Below, one piece after another: positions 27,372-35,764 of a DNA stretch of 42,847 bases. The DNA comes from Mariniphaga sp. GTDB taxonomy: Bacteria; Bacteroidota; Bacteroidia; Bacteroidales; Prolixibacteraceae. Location: positions 1 through 42,847 of the forward strand of contig JAAFHB010000014.1 in NCBI GenBank assembly GCA_010906965.1. Direction: 5' to 3'. The notes under the pieces are model-generated. The model saw only the letters and a program-made list of their open reading frames with translations, ran no database searches and had not been told where the DNA came from. The first letter of the stretch is position 1; the number at the start of each line of letters is the position of its first letter. The translations under genes and the position numbers were made by a program.

Positions 27372-29165
27372 ATGATGCAATTTAATGAAATGGGTCTCGA
27401 CCCCAGAATCCTAAAGGGGATTCAAGAAATGGGCTTCGAACAACCTTCGCCAATTCAGGAACAGTTTATCCCCTTATTCCTGACAAAACCCACCGACATT
27501 GTAGGACTTGCGCAGACCGGAACCGGCAAAACTGCGGCTTTTGGTCTCCCAATACTACAGGTTATTGATCCCAAAAAGAGAGTTCCACAGGCACTGATAA
27601 TTAGTCCGACTCGTGAACTTTGCGTTCAAATTGCGAGAGAAATTTCGGATTACGCAAAATACTTGCCCGATATTTCAATCGTTCCAATTTACGGAGGAGC
27701 TGATATTGGCACGCAGCTAACAGCCTTACGCAAAGGTGTACATATCATTGCCGCTACTCCAGGTCGTTTACACGACATGATCCGTAAAAACAAGGTCGAT
27801 CTTTCGCAGGTTACCATTTTAGTACTTGACGAAGCCGACGAAATGCTGAACATGGGTTTTCAGGAAGATGTTGATGCAATTCTTGAAAAAACGCCAAAAG
27901 AAAAGAACACCCTTCTTTTTTCGGCTACAATGCCAAAAGAGATCGCAGCAATTGCAAAAAATTACATGACCAACCCTATAGAAATTGCTGTAGGGAAAAA
28001 GGGTAGCGGTGCTGAAAATGTTGAGCACATCTATCATATGGTTCATGCTAAAGACAGATATTCTGCGCTTAAACGCGTTATGGACTTTGTGCCAGATATT
28101 TATGGAATCGTATTTTGCCGTACCCGTGCAGAAACAAATGAGATTGCTTCGCAGTTGATTCAGGATGGATATAGCGCAGAAGCACTTCACGGCGATTTAA
28201 GTCAGGCTCAACGCGATTATGTGATGGATAAATTCCGTACTAAAGGAGTTCAGATGCTGATCGCAACCGACGTGGCAGCACGCGGAATCGATGTAAACGA
28301 CCTCACGCATATTATCAATTACAATTTGCCTGACGATATCGAGAATTATACCCACCGTAGCGGCCGTACCGGTCGTGCTGGAAAATCGGGAATCTCGATC
28401 TCTATCATTCACATGAAAGAACAGGGCCGAATTCGAATGATTGAAAAAGGAATCGGAAAAAAATTCCTGCGCCAGCCAGTTCCGACTGGTAAAGTGATTT
28501 GCGAAAAACAACTCATGTACCTGATTGACAAATTAGAGACGGTCAGCATCAATGAAGAGGAGATTGAACCATTTCTTCCATCGGTGTATTCAAAATTGGA
28601 AGCGCTTTCAAAAGAAGATCTTATCAAACATTTTGTATCTCTCGAGTTTAACCGTTTTATTGAATATTACGGCAATACCCCCGATCTGAATGCACCCGAT
28701 ACGCATGAAAGAGGAGGAAGAGACAGTCGTGACGGACGTGATGGCCGCGAAAGTCGTGACGGGCGCAGAAGTTCTTCTGAAGGATTGACTCAATTCAGGC
28801 TTAACGTTGGTTTATCACAAGGATTAATTCCCAAAGATATTATCACCTTTGTGATTGATGCAACCGGAAGCAGGAATGTCGAAATCGGCAAGATTGAGCT
28901 GTTCAAAACACATGCTTTGGTTGAAATCGATTCGCAGGCAGCCAATGCCTTCCTGAAAAATAGTCGCGGAATGAACTTCCGTGGATCATTCTTTGATGCC
29001 GAAGTTAGCATTCCGGGCCGCGATAGCGGAGACCGAGGAGGTGACAGAGGCGGCGATAGAGGCGGAGACCGTGGAGGCGATATTCGTGGACGATTTGACC
29101 GTGGCTTCCGGAAACCAGAAGGTGGTGGTGAATTTAAACGCCGCGACAGAAAGAAAAGGTTTTAA
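27372..29165 (+). CDS. DEAD-box RNA helicase with DbpA-type RNA-binding domain and RGD-rich tail
   Basis: A 597-residue ATP-dependent RNA helicase of the DeaD/CsdA-DbpA class, likely acting in ribosome assembly and RNA decay. Motifs in order: the Q motif region (F..PSPIQ), AQTGTGKT, PTRELC, the DEAD box VLDEADEMLNMGF, SATMP, ATDVAARGIDV and HRSGRTGRAG. A low-complexity linker (repeated RDGRDGR and RDSR words, about 450-475) precedes a DbpA-like RNA-binding domain (about 475-555). The tail carries five GGDRGGD-type repeats and basic residues, as in RNA chaperone tails. A leader of about 90 bases and a strong terminator show that it is a single-gene unit. The family is certain; deaD versus dbpA naming is not, so no symbol is given. 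Confidence 0.96.
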   Translation: MMQFNEMGLDPRILKGIQEMGFEQPSPIQEQFIPLFLTKPTDIVGLAQTGTGKTAAFGLPILQVIDPKKRVPQALIISPTRELCVQIAREISDYAKYLPDISIVPIYGGADIGTQLTALRKGVHIIAATPGRLHDMIRKNKVDLSQVTILVLDEADEMLNMGFQEDVDAILEKTPKEKNTLLFSATMPKEIAAIAKNYMTNPIEIAVGKKGSGAENVEHIYHMVHAKDRYSALKRVMDFVPDIYGIVFCRTRAETNEIASQLIQDGYSAEALHGDLSQAQRDYVMDKFRTKGVQMLIATDVAARGIDVNDLTHIINYNLPDDIENYTHRSGRTGRAGKSGISISIIHMKEQGRIRMIEKGIGKKFLRQPVPTGKVICEKQLMYLIDKLETVSINEEEIEPFLPSVYSKLEALSKEDLIKHFVSLEFNRFIEYYGNTPDLNAPDTHERGGRDSRDGRDGRESRDGRRSSSEGLTQFRLNVGLSQGLIPKDIITFVIDATGSRNVEIGKIELFKTHALVEIDSQAANAFLKNSRGMNFRGSFFDAEVSIPGRDSGDRGGDRGGDRGGDRGGDIRGRFDRGFRKPEGGGEFKRRDRKKRF

Positions 29166-29185
29166 TAAACTCAACATATTTTAAG

Positions 29186-29219
29186 AAGCCGGAAAGCATA
29201 TTGCCTTCCGGCTTTTTTT
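29186..29219 (+). terminator. Rho-independent terminator of the helicase gene
   Basis: AAGCCGGAA (29186-29194) pairs with TTCCGGCTT (29206-29214), with a short inner GC extension and a T7 tract to 29219. It lies 20 bases after the stop. Confidence 0.9.
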
Positions 29220-29258
29220 GACGAAACCTTTTTTTGACGATAACAGTTGATAACAAGA

Positions 29259-30446
29259 ATGACAATGTTTTCTCAGACAGTAAACGATACAAACGAAAAC
29301 CATCCTGACAAAAAGCGGATCAGGATTGCAGTTTCACTGTTCTATTTCAGCATGGGACTCTGTTTTGCCTCATGGGCAAGCCGTATTCCCGATATAAAAA
29401 CAGCACTGTCGCTCAGTGATGCCGCATTCGGCACTATTTTATTTGCTTTGCCTGTCGGTCAGTTTTTGATGATGCCCTTCTCTGGTAAACTCGTAACTCA
29501 TTTTGGAAGCAGCAAAGTAATCTTATTAGCAATGCCGGTTTATGCTCTGTGTCTTACAAATTTGGGACTTGCAACACATGGCTGGCACCTCGGAATTGGG
29601 CTCTTCCTGTTTGGTGTGTTTGGAAATATGTGCAATATCGCGGTTAATACACAAGGTATTGCAGCCGAGAAGATCTACGAGCGTCCAATTATGGCAGCAT
29701 TCCATGGCGGATGGAGCGTTGCCGGATTTACAGGTGCCCTTGTCGGACTCGCTATGATTAACCTTAAGGTTCCGCCTTATTACCACTTTTGGATCGTCAT
29801 CGGAATAGTTTCCGTAATAATCTTATTGAATTACCGGATGCTTGTAAAGGGGAAATCGGGTTCGGCAATGGCAGCGTCGAAAAAACGATTCTTCTCAAAA
29901 CCCGACAGCACATTGCTGCAACTGGGTGTGATCGGGTTCTGTAGCATGGCCAGCGAAGGGGCTATGTTCGACTGGAGCGGGATCTACTTTAAAGATGTGG
30001 TTAAAGCACCCTCCTCGCTTGTAATTTTGGGTTATACTTCGTTTATGATCATGATGGCTTCCGGAAGATTTGTGGCCGACAGACTTGCCGCCCGGTTTGG
30101 CAGAAAGCATTTGCTTCAGGTCAGCGGTATCCTAATCTCATCCGGACTTTTTCTTTCTGTATTCTTTCCTTACCTGATCACTTCAACCATCGCGTTTATG
30201 ATGGTCGGGCTGGGTGTTTCAAGCATTGTTCCATCCGTATACAGCGCTGCCGGAAAACATGCGACAATAGCACCTGGAATTGCATTGGCAACTGTTTCAA
30301 GTGTGAGCTTCCTCGGCTTCCTGATGGGTCCGCCCTTAATTGGTTATATTTCTGAGGCTGCCGGTTTGCGTTACTCATTTGGAGTTATCGGCATTTTTGG
30401 CATCTGCATCACCTTATTGGTTTCGAAGATTAAGGCGATGCACTGA
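29259..30446 (+). CDS. MFS transporter, YbjJ-like
   Basis: A 12-helix major facilitator of about 395 residues in the inner membrane. Helices are regularly spaced; the motif NIAVNTQGIAAEK..ERPIMAAFHGGWSVAG in the first half is like that of E. coli YbjJ and its relatives, and the second half has GRFVADRLAARFGRK, the usual MFS loop motif. The substrate is unknown; some relatives of this group move sugars or drugs. ATG 29259 was chosen; TTG 29247 would add only four residues. It follows the helicase terminator, so it is an independent unit. Its last 33 bases overlap, tail to tail, a HicB remnant on the other strand. Confidence 0.88.
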   Translation: MTMFSQTVNDTNENHPDKKRIRIAVSLFYFSMGLCFASWASRIPDIKTALSLSDAAFGTILFALPVGQFLMMPFSGKLVTHFGSSKVILLAMPVYALCLTNLGLATHGWHLGIGLFLFGVFGNMCNIAVNTQGIAAEKIYERPIMAAFHGGWSVAGFTGALVGLAMINLKVPPYYHFWIVIGIVSVIILLNYRMLVKGKSGSAMAASKKRFFSKPDSTLLQLGVIGFCSMASEGAMFDWSGIYFKDVVKAPSSLVILGYTSFMIMMASGRFVADRLAARFGRKHLLQVSGILISSGLFLSVFFPYLITSTIAFMMVGLGVSSIVPSVYSAAGKHATIAPGIALATVSSVSFLGFLMGPPLIGYISEAAGLRYSFGVIGIFGICITLLVSKIKAMH

Positions 30447-30623
30447 AACGTTTTTATGTAATAAGGTTTCGCTTAAAGCCTCTAATACATATTTATTAAT
30501 CGAAATGCCTCGCATTTTTGCGGAATTAGCAATTCGTCGGTGGAGCTCAGGGGTTAATCTTACATTGAAACTTCCCTTATAGCTCCTCTCCGGTGTAATA
30601 TTATCGGCCTCAGAATCTAAAAT
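30414..30623 (-). pseudogene. Truncated HicB-family antitoxin (RHH domain remnant)
   Basis: On the minus strand, about 69 codons are open from 30623 to TAA 30416-30414 and contain TPERSYKGSFNVRLTPELHR followed by RIANSAKMRGISINKYVLEALSETL. This is the C-terminal ribbon-helix-helix domain of HicB antitoxins, including the YKG.FNVR..PELH signature just before it. An in-frame TAA at 30624-30626 precedes it and there is no ATG before the domain, so the N-terminal HicB fold is lost. No HicA toxin gene is nearby. It lies downstream of pheT on the same strand, behind a hairpin, and its end overlaps the MFS gene. Read as a relic of a toxin-antitoxin pair; translation from a non-ATG codon is not excluded. 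Confidence 0.75.
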
Positions 30624-30636
30624 TTAGAATGAAATA

Positions 30637-30672
30637 AGAAAGGATTCAACCTATATGGGTTAAATCCTTTCT
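30637..30672 (-). terminator. Hairpin terminator after pheT
   Basis: A stem of about 14 pairs with one mismatch, AGAAAGGATT-c-AACC (30637-30651) against GGTT-a-AATCCTTTCT (30658-30672), loop TATATG. It lies 50 bases beyond the pheT stop; on the minus strand it continues TATTTCATTC, a modest T-rich tail. Confidence 0.65.
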
Positions 30673-30721
30673 CTAAAATTTGAAATATTCAGATAGTTAA
30701 TCGTAACGGCTCTGTTTTATA

Positions 30722-33178
30722 CTATCTTATCTGTGCCCCAACTTCGCGTTCGTAAACACTGATCAGGCGGTTCATCGTTTTTTCGATTTGTTTTTCGTTC
30801 AATGTTTTTTCTTCATCCTGAAGAATAAAACTTACAGCATACGATTTCTTTCCTTCAGGCAGATTCGCACCTTCGTAAACATCGAAAATATTTACACTTC
30901 GCAGAATTTGTTTTTCCGCTTTGAATGCCAGTGCTTTAATTGTGCTGAACAACACTTCCTTGTCAATCAACAATGCCAGGTCACGTTTCACTTCCGGATA
31001 TTTCTGAAGCGGCGTGTAGCTGGCTTTATGGTTTTTAATCGCTTTTAAAATGGCGGTCCAGCGAAGATTTCCATAAAAAACATCAGCACTGATATTCAGG
31101 CTTTTCAGAATTTTATTGCTTAAATAGCCGATTTGACCAATTATCACATTATTTAAACGGTATTCAAGACCTTCCGAAAAGATGTCGTTCGATATTGTTT
31201 CGATTGTACAATTTTCAATTGAAATACCTAGTCGTGAAAGGATATTCTCGACATTGGCTTTTAGTGTGAAAAAAGTGGTTGGCTCTTCCTTTACTTTCCA
31301 GTTTTCGGCCTCTTTCTTGCCCGTGATCCAAATTCCTATATGTTCTTCTTCGCTGTAATTTTTAACCGGATGGTTGTATGTTTTTGTTCCATCGAAATGA
31401 TATACATTTCCGAATTCATAGAAACGAAGGTCTGCATTCCGGAAGTTCGTGTTACGGTTAATTGCTTCGAGACCGCCGAACAGGAGTGTCTGACGCATCC
31501 CGTTGAGGTCGGAACTCAATGGATTGAAAAGCAAAACTGTATTTTCTGATTTAAACGATTCGAGCTGATCGTAATAAGCCGCTTTTGTGAGCGAGTTGGA
31601 CATGATTTCGTTAAAGCCCCTTGCGGTGAACATTTCTGAAATCAGGTTCTGCAATTTCATCTTATCGGGATGTGGCGCAAGCTGAATGGTCGATTTTGTT
31701 GATTTACAAGGCTCAACATTGTTGTAGCCATACACACGCAGAATCTCTTCAATGATATCAGCTTCCCTTTTAACATCCACCCTAAACGGAGGAACAGCAA
31801 GATGTAGTCCTTCAGGTGTCTCTTCTTTGATAATAATTTCGAGCGAACGAAGAATATTTTTAATGGTTTCCTTCGGAATCTCTTTTCCAATCAGACGGGT
31901 AATATTAGTATACGAAACTTCCACAGGGAAGAATTCTTGTATGGAAGGATCGGCAACGACGTCAACAATGTCGGAAGATATGGTGCCGCCGGCAATCTCT
32001 TTTATGAGCAAAGCGGCACGTTTCAATGCATACAAAGTTCCGTTTGGATCGACTCCACGTTCGAAGCGGAACGAGGCATCGGTATTTAATCCATGACGAC
32101 GCGCTGTTTTTCGGATATACACGGGATTGAAATAGGCACTTTCGAGAAAAATGCTGGTCGTTTTCTCTTTTACGCCTGACTGAAGCCCGCCAAAGACGCC
32201 TCCAATACACATTGCTTCTTCAGCATTGCAAATCATCAGATCTTTATCCGACAATTCCCTTTCAACTCCGTCGAGTGTGACAAATTTTGTTCCGGCAGGA
32301 GGAGTTTTTACAATCACCTGGCCGCCTTTTACTTCTGCAGCATCAAACGCATGAAGCGGTTGACCGGTTTCGTATAGTACGTAGTTGGTAATATCGACAA
32401 TGTTATTGATCGAACTTTGACCAATTGCTTTGAGCCTGTTTTTCAGCCAATCGGGTGATTCTTTAACCGTCACATCCGAAATGGTCAATCCGCTATAACG
32501 GTGACAAGCCTCAGGATTCTCAATTTCCACCGAAATGGCAAGATTGCGGTTATCAATTTTAAAAGCATCAATACTTGGTCGTGTATAGTTAATTTGCTCT
32601 TTCTGACTCAGAAAGGCTGCAAGATCGCGTGCCACACCAATATGCGAAGCGCTGTCGATGCGGTTGGGGGTTAAATCTACCTCAAGGACAAAATCACTTT
32701 TAATATTGAAAAAATCGCTGGCAAGTGTTCCCGGTTTTGCATCCTGATTCAAAACCATGATGCCGTTATGGTCGTTTCCTATGCCTATTTCATCTTCCGC
32801 ACAGATCATCCCCATCGAAACTTCGCCCCTGATTTTTGACTTTGTGATGGTAAATTGCTCATCGCCTTTATAAAGTACCGTTCCAACAGTGGCAATAACA
32901 ACTTTTTGTCCTGCCGCAACATTGGGTGCCCCACAGACAATCGGAAGATTTTCGTCACCGCCAATATTGATGGTTGTGATACTTAAATGGTTGGAATTGG
33001 GATGCTTTTGGCATGTAACCACTTCACCTACAATAATTCCTTTTAATCCTCCTTTAATGGATTCAACTTCATCGACGCTTCCTGTTTCGAGTCCGAGTTG
33101 GGTAAGGGTAGCCGCAACTTCGGCAGGAGAGAGTTCCAGATTGATGTAATCTTTCAGCCAGCTGTATGAAATATTCAT
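30722..33178 (-). CDS. pheT: Phenylalanyl-tRNA synthetase beta subunit
   Basis: The 818-residue beta chain of the alpha2-beta2 enzyme that charges tRNA-Phe. Domains in order: the N-terminal lead MNISYSWLKDYINLELSPAE, an EMAP-like tRNA-binding domain (about 40-155, with GEVVTCQKHPNSNHL and KIRGEVSMGMICAEDE), the B3/B4 editing region (about 210-385, with GVFGG and SFRFERGVDP), B5 (about 400-480), the catalytic-like core, and a C-terminal FDX-ACB anticodon-binding domain (about 725-818, starting YTPLQKYPEVKRDLALLID). All are intact. pheS is not adjacent, as is common in Bacteroidota. A promoter motif lies 35 bases upstream and a hairpin follows. Confidence 0.98.
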   Translation of the reverse strand: MNISYSWLKDYINLELSPAEVAATLTQLGLETGSVDEVESIKGGLKGIIVGEVVTCQKHPNSNHLSITTINIGGDENLPIVCGAPNVAAGQKVVIATVGTVLYKGDEQFTITKSKIRGEVSMGMICAEDEIGIGNDHNGIMVLNQDAKPGTLASDFFNIKSDFVLEVDLTPNRIDSASHIGVARDLAAFLSQKEQINYTRPSIDAFKIDNRNLAISVEIENPEACHRYSGLTISDVTVKESPDWLKNRLKAIGQSSINNIVDITNYVLYETGQPLHAFDAAEVKGGQVIVKTPPAGTKFVTLDGVERELSDKDLMICNAEEAMCIGGVFGGLQSGVKEKTTSIFLESAYFNPVYIRKTARRHGLNTDASFRFERGVDPNGTLYALKRAALLIKEIAGGTISSDIVDVVADPSIQEFFPVEVSYTNITRLIGKEIPKETIKNILRSLEIIIKEETPEGLHLAVPPFRVDVKREADIIEEILRVYGYNNVEPCKSTKSTIQLAPHPDKMKLQNLISEMFTARGFNEIMSNSLTKAAYYDQLESFKSENTVLLFNPLSSDLNGMRQTLLFGGLEAINRNTNFRNADLRFYEFGNVYHFDGTKTYNHPVKNYSEEEHIGIWITGKKEAENWKVKEEPTTFFTLKANVENILSRLGISIENCTIETISNDIFSEGLEYRLNNVIIGQIGYLSNKILKSLNISADVFYGNLRWTAILKAIKNHKASYTPLQKYPEVKRDLALLIDKEVLFSTIKALAFKAEKQILRSVNIFDVYEGANLPEGKKSYAVSFILQDEEKTLNEKQIEKTMNRLISVYEREVGAQIR

Positions 33179-33212
33179 TTTTTAAATCTTCTGCATGATA
33201 TTATAAGAGGTA

Positions 33213-33220
33213 CAAAGGTA
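33213..33220 (-). promoter_or_regulatory. Bacteroidota -7 promoter element for pheT
   Basis: The minus strand reads TACCTTTG, matching TAnnTTTG, 35 bases before the pheT ATG at 33178. Confidence 0.5.
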
Positions 33221-33497
33221 GGTAATTTAGGATCAATGCCCAAATTCGTAAGCAGACGACTCCTGTTACGACCCAAATGTTAACGTTGTTTTGCATTATT
33301 TATGATGGTATTTTGGGGATATCAAATTCAGAAAGAATACAAATTGACTTTTTTTTTCACAAAAATCAAAAAACTATTTTTTTGATTTATTGAATTATTA
33401 TTTTGCACCTCGAAAACGAAAAGCAATTTAGGTGCTCTTAAAATTGTTAATTTATTAATTTATAATTTATTAGGCAAAACCTTAATCTATATATACG
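33221..33497. other. AT-rich divergent spacer between pheT and the acidic-protein gene
   Basis: The 319-base gap (33179-33497) holds the pheT promoter motif and no gene that I can see. An AT inverted repeat (ATCAAAAAA / TTTTTTTGAT around CTA, 33365-33386) is followed by TTATTATTTTGC near 33396-33406, which resembles but does not match the -7 consensus. Transcription of the acidic-protein gene probably starts near there, about 85 bases upstream of its ATG. Confidence 0.35.
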
Positions 33498-33860
33498 ATG
33501 GCAATAATCAACAAACCACGGGTCGTAAAGGACTACGACAAGCTTCCACTAGATGTTCAGGGTCAAATAAAGCTGACCTATCCCCAGGGTTTTGCAGGAA
33601 ATCTGATCACTTACATCAATGCAAAAGGGAAAGTAGTATCTGCTTTACCATACGAAACCGATGATCATTATTATCTGGTTCGGATGACACTTGAAGAGGC
33701 AAACAACATTGTCGAGAATGATGATGATTTTAATGACGATGGAATTCTGCGTGATGATTTTGCATTACAGGAGTTCGAAGGTCATGATGATGTTGATGAA
33801 GATATCAACGATATTCCGGATGATCTTCCAGAGGAAGAGGAAGAGGATGATGAAGTCTAA
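33498..33860 (+). CDS. Conserved acidic Bacteroidota protein of unknown function
   Basis: A 120-residue cytoplasmic protein. The first 75 residues look like a small folded domain: KPRVVKDYDKLPLDVQ, LTYPQGFAGNLITYINAKGK, VSALPYETDDHYYLVRMTLEEA. The last 45-50 are an extremely acidic tail rich in Asp and Glu (ENDDDFNDDG and a terminal EEEEEDDEV) and are probably disordered. I recall similar proteins as uncharacterised conserved proteins in Bacteroidales, often close to miaA, but I know of no function. An acidic tail of this kind could bind basic partners such as ribosomal or nucleoid proteins; that is speculation. A strong terminator follows. Confidence 0.85.
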   Translation: MAIINKPRVVKDYDKLPLDVQGQIKLTYPQGFAGNLITYINAKGKVVSALPYETDDHYYLVRMTLEEANNIVENDDDFNDDGILRDDFALQEFEGHDDVDEDINDIPDDLPEEEEEDDEV

Positions 33861-33891
33861 TTGATGATATCGTTTTCGCTATTAAATATTT

Positions 33892-33920
33892 AGCCGGTAA
33901 TTTACCGGCTTTTGTTTTTA
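33892..33920 (+). terminator. Terminator between convergent acidic-protein gene and miaA
   Basis: The perfect 8-bp stem AGCCGGTA / TACCGGCT (33892-33899 and 33903-33910), with a three-base loop, is followed by TTTTGTTTTT. The T tract touches the 3' end of the leftward miaA gene (stop at 33918). Confidence 0.88.
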
Positions 33921-34835
33921 CCGCAGGTTTCCGGCTTGTCGTTGCTGGTCAGCGTATGCAATGATTTCATTTTTCATGTTAGGTATGAACCATTTAATTT
34001 CAGGATCGCGTCTGAACCATGTTAATTGTTTGCGGGCATATTTCCTTGAGTTTGCTTTGATCTTCTCTTTGGCTTCTTCAATTGTGATCTTACCATCGAA
34101 ATAATCAAATAATTCGCGGTATCCTACTGTATTCAATGAGTTAAGACTACGGAATGGATATAATCCAATCGCTTCTTTTTCAATTCCTTCACTGAACATG
34201 GTATCTACTCGTTGATTAATCCGGTTGTACAAGACTTCGCGGTCGCGGTTGAGCCCGAGTTTGATAATTTGAAAAGGGCGCTTCTTTGTCTGGTTAATTC
34301 TGAAAGAGGAGTAGGGCTTGCCTGTCATCAAACAGATTTCAAGCGCATGAAGAATTCGTTTCGGATTTCTCAGGTCAACCTCGTTGTAATACACCGGGTC
34401 GTGGTATTTAAGTTCATTTCGCAAACTCTCGATTCCTTCAGCTTCCATTCGCGCCATAAGGGACCGGCGCAACTCGACGTCAACCTCAGGAAGATCATCG
34501 ATTCCTTTGCAGAGGGCATCGATATACATCATTGATCCGCCTGTCATTAATACAACGTCCTTTTTTTGAAACAGCAGTTCAAGCCTTTCAAGAACTTCCA
34601 CCTCAAATTTACTTGCATTGTAATAATCGTGTATGGAGTGAGACCGGATGAAATGGTGGTGAATCGTTTCAAGTGTTTGCTGATCCGGAACAGCCGTTCC
34701 AATACTCATTTCCTTGTAAATCTGTCGCGAATCGCAGGAGATAATTTCAGTATTGTAGTATTTGGCAATTTCAATACTCAGGTCAGTTTTGCCTACACCT
34801 GTTGGTCCAAGAAGAATAAGAAGCGTTTTCGGCAT
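33918..34835 (-). CDS. miaA: tRNA dimethylallyltransferase
   Basis: A 305-residue enzyme that attaches a dimethylallyl group to A37 of tRNAs reading UNN codons. The P-loop GPTGVGKTDLSIEIA (residues about 9-23), the SCDSRQIYKEMSIGTAVP segment that contacts substrate, GGSMMYIDAL, the L.GLNRDREVLYNRIN region and the C-terminal KYARKQLTWFRRDPEIKWF are all present. The start is normal. It lies 143 bases downstream of the PRiA4_ORF3-like gene on the same strand; the gap contains decayed AAGGTTAAAGG-type repeats. Confidence 0.97.
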   Translation of the reverse strand: MPKTLLILLGPTGVGKTDLSIEIAKYYNTEIISCDSRQIYKEMSIGTAVPDQQTLETIHHHFIRSHSIHDYYNASKFEVEVLERLELLFQKKDVVLMTGGSMMYIDALCKGIDDLPEVDVELRRSLMARMEAEGIESLRNELKYHDPVYYNEVDLRNPKRILHALEICLMTGKPYSSFRINQTKKRPFQIIKLGLNRDREVLYNRINQRVDTMFSEGIEKEAIGLYPFRSLNSLNTVGYRELFDYFDGKITIEEAKEKIKANSRKYARKQLTWFRRDPEIKWFIPNMKNEIIAYADQQRQAGNLR

Positions 34836-34844
34836 TCAAAAGCA

Positions 34845-34978
34845 AGGTTAAAGGTTTAGGGGATAAGGTGAAAGTCAAATGATTAAAAACACGAGAAAAT
34901 ATTTTGAAAAAAGAATAAATCGATTTCTACGAATGCGTTGACCTTTATTCTTTTAACTATAACCTTCATCTTATTTCC
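34845..34978. repeat. Decayed AAGGTTAAAGG / CTTTAACC spacer repeats upstream of miaA
   Basis: The spacer reads AAGGTTAAAGGTTTAGGGG and AAGGTGAAAG near its left end (34845-34875) and CTTTTAACTATAACCTTCATC near its right end (34948-34972). These are roughly opposite orientations of the same word as in the 9372-9413 array. No gene is seen here. Confidence 0.4.
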
Positions 34979-35506
34979 CTAAAGGACTTCACCCATTTCT
35001 CCATAAATCATGTTCAAGTCTTCGAGCTCGCCAAAGTCAGTAAAAGCATTCTGTAATTCAGAATCTTCACTCGCAAGTAAATCAGTATCATAGTGATTCG
35101 TTGAACTCTGTAACGGGGCCAATCCTCTATTAAAGGTTACTACTGGGGTATTTAGTTTATTTTCCATAACAATCTCATTTAATTCAATATACAACGATTT
35201 TTGATTGATGACATCAAAAACATAGATTAATTTGTCCTCTTTTTCTTTCAGATAATCATTAAGAATTGCATTCTTCATATTGACTAACGAATTAATCTTC
35301 AGAGATTTGTTTCCAAACATCGGGATTTCTATTCCTTTGTCCCACTCTTCATCAGCCAGAAAAAATGTAGCAAGTTCCGACGGATCATACTTACACTCAT
35401 CCTGAATTGCTTCATGAAGTTCAAAAAAAGTGTTTTTTGCATCTGCATCAATGTGCAATGCAAAATTTTCAACCCTATCTGATATGATTTTAAGTTTAAA
35501 TACCAT
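34979..35506 (-). CDS. PRiA4_ORF3-like (IS1096 passenger TnpR-like) protein
   Basis: A 175-residue protein beginning VFKLKIISDRVENFALHIDADAKNTFFELHEAIQ, with AEFFLADEEWDKG-like and YVFDVINQKSLYIEL segments. This pattern fits the plasmid pRiA4b ORF3-like family, whose members are sometimes annotated as IS1096 passenger TnpR-like, although no transposon is visible here. The C-terminal 50 residues are acidic and rich in Asp and Ser (LASEDSELQNAF, EDLNMIYGEMGEV). Function is unknown. I recall similar proteins accompanying miaA in Bacteroidota, which argues for a chromosomal housekeeping role rather than a mobile one (inference). There is no membrane segment or signal peptide. Confidence 0.75.
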   Translation of the reverse strand: MVFKLKIISDRVENFALHIDADAKNTFFELHEAIQDECKYDPSELATFFLADEEWDKGIEIPMFGNKSLKINSLVNMKNAILNDYLKEKEDKLIYVFDVINQKSLYIELNEIVMENKLNTPVVTFNRGLAPLQSSTNHYDTDLLASEDSELQNAFTDFGELEDLNMIYGEMGEVL

Positions 35507-35714
35507 GTTTTTTAAATCTTACCGGACGAAACCTTCTGAAATTAACGTTAAAGGTAAATCCGTACAGTGTGGATTGGTTAAAAATAGTATTAAAAATTGT
35601 TAACTCCTGAACAATGCAAGTTTTTGTTTTTAAAACTTACACGTTACAAATCTACGTAATGATTGATCACATTTCCAAATTTATGAAAAATGAGATGTTT
35701 GAGTCGAATAATGC

Positions 35715-35744
35715 GAAAAAAAGGCCGGGTTTGAACCGGCCTTT
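35715..35744 (-). terminator. Rho-independent terminator of the aconitase gene
   Basis: AAAGGCCGG (35720-35728) pairs with CCGGCCTTT (35736-35744) across a seven-base loop. On the minus strand the stem is followed by a T tract (AAAAAAAA on the plus strand at 35715-35722). It lies 20 bases beyond the aconitase stop. Confidence 0.9.
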
Positions 35745-35764
35745 AGACTAATTAAAATGAAGTA

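Noticed and set aside
30340..30582. 80-codon plus-strand frame overlapping the MFS gene end
   Set aside because: The meaningful reading is on the minus strand (HicB ribbon-helix-helix domain); the plus frame is its shadow.
34979..35506. Evidence of an IS1096-like transposon
   Set aside because: The gene belongs to a family named after IS1096 passengers, but no transposase, inverted repeats or target duplications are visible.
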